From NCBI RefSeq assembly GCF_918797505.1, contig NC_092801.1:12276001-12340000 (forward strand): 64,000 bases of DNA, given 5' to 3'. A model generated the notes under the pieces. That model did no database searches, was not told the origin of the DNA, and was given only the letters and a program-made list of their open reading frames with translations. Below are positions 56,175 through 64,000 of the stretch, in pieces. The DNA is from Bemisia tabaci (taxonomy: Eukaryota > Arthropoda > Insecta > Hemiptera > Aleyrodidae). A program made the position numbers and the translations under genes. Numbering within the stretch: position 1 is the stretch's first letter; every line of letters begins with the position of its first letter.

Positions 56175-57147
56175 GTCATATCAGTAATCGCGAAGTAATT
56201 GGTTCGTAGATCGAAATGTGCGCATCGATCGAAGTCCGATCGTGGAAAATGAACTTACCATGAAAATGAACTTTTTAGCTTTACCTTATTCCCAGTTGAC
56301 TTCTTGCCAAGAATTATGATTAATGTAACCACTTTTTGCGGCGATTTTACGAGAAAACTCGATGGTATGTACCGAATCAATGGTTCAGCCGCATCTTATA
56401 TTGAAAGTTCGTTTGATTCAAATCAGTCAGAAATGTGGCTGAATATATATTTTTTTTAATTTTTGCGTGAACTTTATATCTGCTGTTAGGTTGTCTCTAA
56501 AAAATGACAAAAAACGTTACAATTATAAATCGGTTGCAGTTAGATCCTCTCTGTCAGATTTGTTCTCTTTTTCCTTTTCTCTTGTTCTTCAGTTGCTTTG
56601 AGATTTCCTCACTCAATGATTTATTATTTTGTTTTTTGTTTCAGGTGAGACATTAATTTCAAGCGGTTTTATCCTTCAAGTAGTGGGCAAGGGTGAGTGC
56701 AATTTGTATGAACTTTACAAGTTCTTTTGAAATCATCTGCTTCGGGGAGGGGAGGGGGGGCGTAAGTCCTAGTAGTAGAGAATAGCCTAAGAGGGTGATG
56801 TCATATGATTAGGAGGTGAATGAAACACGCACGACGTAAATTAAGTTAGGTACGAGTATATAACACTTACAACTGATATAATGCCGCAATTAAAATAAGA
56901 CCTTGTTCTACACTCTCATTAGACATGAAGAGGTGATAAGACAGAAATTGCTCTCGATTTATTTAAACTGCAAAGCGATGCAGTTCTTGTGCAATATGTC
57001 TGCGAGCATTTCTTCTTTCTCCTTCTTTTTGATGATAAGGAAAAATGAAGGTTAATCTCTTCCATCACACAGAGCTTACGTCTCCGAAATTCCAGCTAAG
57101 CGTATTCTGGAACGAGGTCCGTGGTAAAACTCTTCCACTAGCGGGCC
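56175..57147. other. No supported gene; one weak exon-like segment
   Basis: A tttgtttcag acceptor-like site at 56635-56644 and GGTGAGTGC at about 56691 bracket about 46 bp. Joined to the exon at 34493-34800 it gives an immediate stop, so it is not a coding continuation. Otherwise AT-rich. Confidence 0.3.
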
Positions 57148-57415
57148 AATTCGTCGTTTTCCACACAAGGAACGTAGCTTCATTCCTAGGTTGCCAAATT
57201 GACCCGAACAATTTTATTTTTTTCAAGAATGATGCTGTAAAAGTATGGCCTAAAACTCCGATTTTAGCACGAGATCAGAAGAAAAATCAGTGAAATTTTT
57301 CGGTAGAAATGTTCAAGGATCTCACAGTAAAAATGCAATTTGCAATTGGAAATTTGGCAACATTGAAATTTAGTTACGCTCTTTCGCGAGGTTGATGAAT
57401 TGTGGAATCGTTATT
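57148..57415. mobile_element. Family C element, copy 3 (diverged)
   Basis: acacaaggaacgtagcttcat at the left and gaaatttagttacgctcttt at the right, with ggttgccaaattg and tttggcaacattg inside. Confidence 0.55.
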
Positions 57416-58453
57416 GAATGATCCCTCTATCTTAACAATAAGAGTTATCGATCAAGGTTCTTCGATAACAATTTAACAAACCAGGCGTCAGAATACAACT
57501 ATTCGAACTCGACTGCTATCCGTGTTGCATACGCAAATGAATGAAGGCGCCCGTGGCGACGATCGACCTGCAAACTTCCCCGACTTTCCTGTGGTCTCAT
57601 TCAAAAAGTTTCGATAGCTTGTTGTTCAATAAGTTCCACTGAATTGAATGTTGGGGACTGTTCCGAAGAAGAAATCAATTAGATTGCTAGTCAAAGAATT
57701 TTACGAATAAGTATGACTTATCACCAATAACTACCGTGACGGTGATTATGTCTTCTCAGAAAAATACAAATTCTTGAATGGAGTTACTACGTTTTAGCTC
57801 TGGACGGCGGATTAATTTTAACGGCTGAAAACGGATACTACAGTATGACGCTATCTTTTGAATAAGACAGTAAATTAAAGTCGAAACGAAACGACGAGTC
57901 TTTCCGAAAGTCGACAACGACAGTTTCTCGCCCCCTATTTCCGCTTTTCCGATTTGCCAGTCCCAGCCCCCGCCCTCCACTCCCTCCGCAGCAGAAGCAC
58001 CAGGAACTCTTTGAATAAAACATGAAACTCTTTCCGCAATGCCCCGAGTAAAACACTTAACGAAAGAGAGTTACTGCCGACTCGAAGTCTCTCCTACTTC
58101 GCGTCGAAAGACCGCATGAGGATGTCGCTAAGGTCCGATGAACTTTAAAAATTTTGGAACTGAAAAATTATGCAGAGTGACGGACCTTTTCTCATCACGT
58201 CTTGTTCCTAACTCGAATGTCAATCTCTCTTGTAGCGAAAATGTTTCACACGGGTGATTTCTTGATAGCTGAAACGGTAGTTTAGCTGTTTTAATTTCTT
58301 GTGTTTCCAAACGTATATTTTTAAGGTATTATGAATTTTAGTAGAATCGGTTATTTTGTCATATCTCCTCTAATAATTGCTTAATTTATGAATCAAGGGT
58401 ATCTTTGTGTTCAGTTCACTCGGTAGATTCCTTGAAAACACGAAATTCATCAA
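57416..58453. other. No gene seen
   Basis: Moderate GC, some CpG near 57540-57600 and 57930-58010. No structured repeat and no splice-supported frame. Confidence 0.3.
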
Positions 58454-58696
58454 ACACTGGAAAATAAACACATTGGATCTAAAGTCCAGACTCTTAAAAA
58501 CATCGGCAAGAAAAAGCACTCTTGATTCAATCAGAATCTCGCTTAAATCAAGAACCAAGCCTCTTAATTTTAGCGGATTTCGTCTTGATTCAAGCAAAAA
58601 TCCGATTGAATCAAGAGTATTTTTACTTGTCAATGTTTTCTAGAGTCTAAACCCTAGCTCCGCTCCACTGTTTTTTTTTTTTTTTTTTTCCCAGTG
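58454..58696. mobile_element. Family F MITE, copy 4
   Basis: Starts acactggaaaataaacacat and ends in a T run with cccagtg. The arms are ggatctaaagtccagactct and agagtctaaaccctagctcc, the most diverged of the four copies. Confidence 0.8.
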
Positions 58697-58726
58697 AAAA
58701 TCAGATCCTTGCAAATTCTCCATTAC

Positions 58727-58783
58727 ACGTATTTTGCAAAAACTGCACTTATGCGCCTTGTCCTCCAAGCCCCTCATTTGAAA
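58727..58783. repeat. Family O single arm
   Basis: tgcaaaaactgcacttatgc then gccttgtcctccaagcccct, matching the right arm of 25786-26018. Confidence 0.6.
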
Positions 58784-59097
58784 TTGCGTAAAAATGAATT
58801 GAATAAAAAGGAACTAAGTACCTAGGATTCGGGCATTTCATTGTTCCTTTCGATTGAATTCGCTCGCACAGCGCAGCTTTCAGCATAAATCCGCCCGAAT
58901 TATAAGGAGAGTTGTACCGGGCGGGACGGCATTCCAGAGATCGGATTAGTGCGCGGTTTCTCTCTGCTTTTCGTAAAACGAGAGGATGGAAATATATAAC
59001 GGTTTCGGCGGGCTTTGATCCTCCACTAACGGTTCGGGAAAAGCCTTCAAAGGAACGAGGCGTGGTCGGAAACCGAGGCGCCAGTGCCGATTCGTGA

Positions 59098-59222
59098 GAG
59101 TTGGCAACACTGTTTTCCCTCCATTTGAATGTATGAAGAACAATCGATTCTTAGTGAGACAGCTCGTCTCGCCTAAATTCGATATTTCCAACTGATTTAA
59201 ATGGAGAAGAAACAGCTTTGCC
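59098..59222. mobile_element. Family D2 palindrome
   Basis: gttggcaacactgttttccc and gctttgccaac are inverted ends. Inner ctccatttgaatgtatg and catttaaatggag-like sequence. Confidence 0.65.
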
Positions 59223-60164
59223 AACTTGCAAAAGCGTCACTGAACTTAGCGGGAGTGTCGGCAAAGTCCGCTCGTGGAGGACAGAATCCTTTTATAATGA
59301 GAGTCGAGACAATGTGAATCCATTTCTGATTGGTTCCCGTATTTTAGGCCGTCACAGTGTCACCAACGGGTATAAAGATTACATTTTCACCGATTGCAAA
59401 GATTATAATCTGGAATGGACCAAGGAATTACGGGTTCGGGAAGGAACAGACGGAATGAGAGAAGGAACGGAGAAAGGAATTTGAGAATGGGCCGATCAAA
59501 GATTACAAAAAAACGTTCAATTTCTGTAATCTTTATTCCCGTTTGTGACTCCATGAGGGGGTGTTGTCTTGATTCTCAGTATAAAGGGACTCTACAGACT
59601 GGCAGTGAAATTTTGTGTGTTAGAAGTTGGTTGGAAGGATGGCTGCACTTTTGGGCCATAAGACTTCCATGAAGCAATCTGTCCATACTCTCGCTTTATA
59701 GGTACTCTAAGTTTACCCTGTAATTTTTTTTTTTTTTATTTTTTTTTTTTTTTTGCGCGCAATGAAATTTGTACCCAATTTAAAGGGTCGAATAAGGCCG
59801 TAATTGGCACCTGTCCCTTTTTAATCATCCAAAGTGTTCTCTCTCGGTACGCGACCCGGCTAAACATGGCGACCAACGTGCCGCGACGGACGACACGACG
59901 CGACGGTACGGTTCGCCACAAAGCCATCCAACCTCAGAAAAGGGAAAAACACCCCTCCGAGCACAATAGCGAGGACAGCGGGGGAGGGGGTCTGGGGGGT
60001 CGGAAGAGGGGGGGGGGGGGGCACAATGCTGACGTGACACGACTTCAAGAACGAAACCAACACCACCAAGCTGCGCTTCTCGAGTTTTCGCCGTCGTTGT
60101 CATGTTGGAGTCGTGGCGAGCCGAAAGGATGTAACTTCATCAGCTCACGAAAGTATACCGAAAA
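59223..60164. other. Poly-T and G14 tracts, no gene assigned
   Basis: A T-rich run at 59725-59754, CpG-rich DNA at 59860-60110 with a 14-G run (60008-60021). Frames on both strands are biased and unsupported. Confidence 0.3.
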
Positions 60165-60249
60165 GTCGTCTTCGTCACGAAAGAACGTAACTTCATTTCA
60201 GTGTTGCCTAATTCCCCTCGCAAATGACATTTTAATCTGGAAGACCTTG
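60165..60249. mobile_element. Family C left part, interrupted by family E
   Basis: cgtcacgaaagaacgtaact then tcatttcagtgttgccta, up to the start of family E copy 2. The right part is not recognisable. Confidence 0.55.
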
Positions 60250-60663
60250 CACTGAAAAAAAAATCTCGGTGTATTTACTAAGAAAAGGGTAAAATTACCA
60301 AGAATTCAGGGTTCTATTTGATCCCAGTTTTTTCTTGGTAAAATGAACATTTATGGAATTGGTAATTTTACCAAGAAATCTCGGTAAAATTGTTGAACTT
60401 TCTCGGTAATTTTACTGGACCTTGGTAAAAATGCCAATATTTTTTATCGACTGTGGTAGAATTACCGAGATAAAATGGCAAAGTTACCGGGAATTGATTA
60501 CCAGTAAAAGTGGTATTCTTACCTGAAAAAAACAGTAAAAGTACCGGTTTTCAGGTAAACTTACCGGTCTGTCTTGGTAAAATTACCAATAATTGGTAAA
60601 AAAGTGAGATGGTAAAGGTACCAACGGACCTTGGTAAAAACGCCGAGAATTTTTTTTCTGTGT
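60250..60663. mobile_element. Family E element, copy 2
   Basis: Starts CACTGAAAAAAAAATCTCGG and ends cgccgagaattttttttctgtg. Nearly the same length and order of ggtaaaattacc-type motifs as copy 1 (29556-29970), with scattered substitutions and short indels. Confidence 0.85.
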
Positions 60664-61835
60664 GGGCATTTCTAACTTAAATTATCAGCGATTTTGCCTC
60701 GGCTGTCAACAGTGTTCGAAAAAGTTTCTTGCTACAGCGGAGACAAAGCGTCAAGATTGAGGCTGCTAGATTTTTACATCGCGGAGACTGTCATGATAAC
60801 GTTTAGCGCGCGATGTGAATCGAGCAGAGCATTGAGTTTTAATGAGCGGATAGTTTGAATTCACGTATCAATAATCATTAAATATCTTTGTAAGGAGTTG
60901 ATTTCTGTAATTTTCTTTGTGCGCATCGTGTTCTACGTGAAATTTTCGGTCGAGAAACATGTATCAGAATGCTGAGATTCGTACTTTGTCTAGTGGTCCA
61001 TTCGAAGATATTTACTTTAACAGTGGTCAGCAAAATGCTTCCTCGCTCTTTTGCATTGAGAATCAATTTGCCCGACTCGAGTAGCTCCTGAATGAATGGA
61101 GCACTTCCGCGAAGATAGCGAATTGGATTTATGAAGTGGATGAAGCTAATGACAGAGTGCACTTTATTTCATTTCCCGGAACTTTACGCGAAAGCTCTTC
61201 GGAACGCTGCGCTGCCACTGGATAGAGATGAATTTCCTGGAAAATCACTCCCGGAGTTTTTCCTCGCTGAGTTAACGCGTGTGGCTCCAATGAAATCCCT
61301 TTGTAGATGTTCGCGGGCAGCGCAGAACAGAGAAACCTTATAATCCTGCGCCCATTATGTCATTGAGTGACATCGGTTTTTCTCATTTTCAATAATTTTT
61401 TTATCTTCAAAAAATATTAAAAAATCTGATGTCACAACTCTTAGTATTACAGGGAGAAAAGTTAATCACTGGCGCAATTTTTAAGGGCGGTCCGGAAGTA
61501 CTGAAAAAGTGCGGAAATTCCTCAAGAAGGTCCGGAATTTTTTCATTTTTTGTCATTTTTGTCGCAATTTGAGCTCCCACTTTTCAGATCTTGGAAAAAT
61601 GGCCCTGGTATTCTTACATTTCGAGACAAAGTTGTGAGTTCTCCCGTTTAAACGATGCGCAAGTCTATTTTTTCCACAATAATTCCTTCTGAAGATCTAC
61701 CTGGCCGATTTTTATGATTTTTTCGGCTATCGATGGAAAATAGTCTCTAGATGAGCGCTCGTAGAAGCTTGCGAAGCATCGTCTAAGGGTTGAGCCGCTT
61801 AGGGGCCACGGGACTTACCCCCTTTTATTAATCGA
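60664..61835. other. No gene seen
   Basis: Mixed composition, with no palindromic element or splice-supported frame that I can defend. Confidence 0.3.
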
Positions 61836-62043
61836 TACACGGAGAAAAAAACTTCGTGCGTGGGACCCGAAGTTTAGGTTATATGGATCTCTGAAGTTTT
61901 CGGATTTATCATCTGGAGTTTTAGATGCGTGATCCGAACCTCGACAGCTAGACCTAAAGTGTTCAGATGCTCAATCCGAAAACTTCAGAGATCCATATGA
62001 CCTAAACTTCGGGTCCGACGCACGAGGTTTTTTTCTCCGTGTA
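61836..62043. mobile_element. Family G palindromic MITE
   Basis: Ends TACACGGAGAAAAAAACTTC and its inverse aggtttttttctccgtgta. Arms ggatctctgaagttttcgga and tccgaaaacttcagagatcc. 208 bp, non-coding. Confidence 0.88.
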
Positions 62044-63244
62044 GAGATACGGCTTCCTCCTGTTCTGTCTCGCCGACATAATTTCGATCAGTTTCAGTAA
62101 TTGGCCCGCTGATGGCGTTTACTAGGTTTGAAATTTCAATTCCTCACTCCTAAGGGAGCTTTTCGGAAGAACTTTTCCAAAACAATTACCTTTCCTGCAG
62201 AGCGGCAACACCGCAACGACGCGACGTCGGGCGAGCCCGCCAGCGCAGCTCCAGCTGCCAGAACCAGCAGAGATCGATTCGGAGCGAGTCGAAAATCGGC
62301 CGAGCTCCCGGGGCGTTATGCAACCCGGCACACGCGATAAGGGCTCGATCGTTCGGCTGGGTGGGCCAAAGCCGCTCTTCCTGTGTGAACGCACCTTGCA
62401 GTCCCAGATCGGCGGGGGAGGGGGGGGGAGCACTTGTTATTCAAATGAAGGCCCGCGCAGTGCGGATGTGAGCTGTGAAGTAGATGGAGCGTGACAGAGC
62501 TACAGTCCCCCCCCCTTCCCCCTCTTTTCAGGAGATGGAAGTCCCCCCTCCGACCCTCCCGGGTCGGTCCGTGCGTCGATTATTGGAATGCTGGGCCCGT
62601 CTTCGGTAAGAAGAGGCCCCAAAATCAAATTTGAATGGGGGGGGGGGGGCAGTATTCGAAACTCACCTTTGAGTTTCAGGAGCCATGTGGCTGATTAAGC
62701 TTGATTTTTAGGGGCCATGGAAGATTTTTTAGGGGCCAAATTGATTTTTTGCCTAAATATCACGGCGAATTTAGTGAAAAGTTTGACGCAAGATGTTTTA
62801 GTTACAGAACAAGTAGCTGTAACTTGGGGAAATGTCGAAAAATCACCGAACACAAAAATTAGGATTTTTTTAGGGGGAGGGGTGGGGCGAGTTTAGGGAC
62901 CACGTTGCGCAGAGCTTTCACTTTTTAGGCGCCATGATCGATTTCTTAGGCGCATTTGGCGCGTTGGCGCGTGTGAGTTTCGAACACTGATGGGAGGAGT
63001 GGTGGGGAAGGGGGAGAAGGTTGGGGCAGTTGCGAAGGCTGCTCGGCTGAAATTGAAGACAAATTCCTCAATTTTCTGAAACGTTCTTCACTTTATATCC
63101 TGTCACTTATGGCTGTCTTGCCTAACACTTGCCGAACATGGAAAATGAAAAATACCCTTCTCGTGTAATTGAAATAAAATTAGTCGATTTTTAATCGTCC
63201 AAACTTTATTTTTGCACTTATTGCTCTCCTCGCTATCTCGGCAG
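62044..63244. other. GC-rich patches and G/C runs, no gene assigned
   Basis: 62085-62115 has a family L fragment (gatcagtttcagtaattggc). 62190-62340 is CpG-rich. C9 near 62508 and G13 at 62637-62649. No supported exon. Confidence 0.3.
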
Positions 63245-63365
63245 CGCAGTGGCGTACGTGCAATGCGTGAGGTATCCATGCAGTCTTGCAGGCACTAACA
63301 ATGCGCACCGTGGAGTACGCGCAATGCGTGAAGTATTCACGTAGTCTTGCAGGCGCTAACATTGC
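63245..63365. repeat. Family M tandem repeat, two units, inverted
   Basis: Two units of about 66 bp with caatgcgtgaggtatccatg, cagtcttgcaggcactaac and cgcaatgcgtgaagtattca, the reverse complement of the 28310-28530 array. Confidence 0.75.
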
Positions 63366-63856
63366 CGTAACTGTAATTAAAATAGAATCGGTCGACTTTT
63401 AATCATCCGAATGATTTCTAAGAGTCTTTCGGACGATTAGTGGCAATTTGACAAAGAACGGAGGCTTCTCTCGATAAAACTTTCCGGTCAGACTCTTCCG
63501 AGCCCGTTTTCTCAAAACTTCATTTTTGCACTTACCGCTCTCTTCACTATCTCGGCAGCACCAGGAGGAAGTATATGATTCCGTTTTGAGCGTATCAATA
63601 TAGTCGATGTTAAAAAATTAATGACAATAAATAGTCAGATTTGCCGAAAAAGCGTCGGAAATAGCCGGGTAAGTCGAGGAAACCTGAACTTCCGAGGTGG
63701 AAGATATACTCCATTATCGGATCGCGCGTCTACATCGGCGGCGCCCGGCGGAACGCTGTGATGGAAAGCTCTCGCGAGTCAAATTACGGCCCCCCGGGAA
63801 ATCAACCCGAATATCCTTCCAAAATGCAATACTTCAATAACCGTGCCGTGATTCCA
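63366..63856. other. No gene seen
   Basis: Single-copy-looking, moderate GC, no repeat structure beyond a family M-like flank. Confidence 0.3.
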
Positions 63857-64000
63857 GCGGCTTGGCGTGCTCGCGATGTATCGAATGAGCTGCCATTGAA
63901 ACCTATAGAAAGGTATCGATAGGCAGGGTGTTCGAAACGAACACCTTATCAATCGATTATTTACCACAGCTTCAAATGGGTATATATCGATAATCGATCA
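63857..64000. mobile_element. Family D MITE, copy 5, cut by window end
   Basis: Starts gcggcttggcgtgctcgcga, centre GGTGTTCGAAACGAACACC (63927-63945), continuing to the last base. The right terminus lies outside the window. Confidence 0.75.

Noticed and set aside
56635..56695. Possible coding exon 2 of the gene starting at 34493
   Set aside because: Joining it to the 34800 donor gives a stop at once. A non-coding role cannot be excluded.

Overview
The window is eukaryotic nuclear DNA from an arthropod, most likely an insect. Coding exons are separated by GT-AG introns, single-copy DNA is AT-rich, and the right half is packed with short palindromic non-coding transposons. The repeat style suggests a sap-feeding hemipteran such as a whitefly. 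That is an impression from repeat style, not a proof.

Bases 1-845 hold two small minus-strand reading frames that may be a divergent gene. They are separated from the next gene by under 80 bp.

Bases 846-22068 carry one complete plus-strand gene that I could reconstruct. It is a phosphatidylcholine-specific phospholipase D of the PLD1/PLD2 class, with 19 coding exons, 1126 residues, PX and PH domains and two HKD catalytic motifs. All 18 introns are GT-AG and all exon phases join without a break. Its introns carry several small transposons, including a pogo-like MITE with TA flanks and a hAT-like MITE. Intron 7 holds a roughly 3.45-kb inverted repeat built from 175-bp tandem units. It could fold into a very long hairpin whenever the gene is transcribed.

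Bases 22069-27000 are AT-rich and nearly repeat-poor, and probably include the PLD 3' UTR. From 27 kb onward the sequence is a mosaic of nested foldback elements, tandem repeats, long G or C homopolymers and islands of CpG-rich DNA.

At 34340-34800 a CpG-rich promoter-like stretch with a CRE site and two TCAGTC initiator-like sites precedes an ATG exon. That exon encodes 102 residues and ends at a good donor. I find no convincing downstream exon in the remaining 29 kb, so it is either the first exon of a gene with a very long intron or a truncated locus. Two further CpG-rich islands, near 44.6 kb and 49.3-50.5 kb, could be regulatory DNA inside such an intron.

The right half contains at least twelve families of palindromic elements, named A to O here for cross-reference. 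Several are nested in one another, which gives a relative order of insertion. No rRNA, tRNA, CRISPR array or autonomous transposase was found. Coordinates of repeat edges were read by eye and may be off by a few bases.
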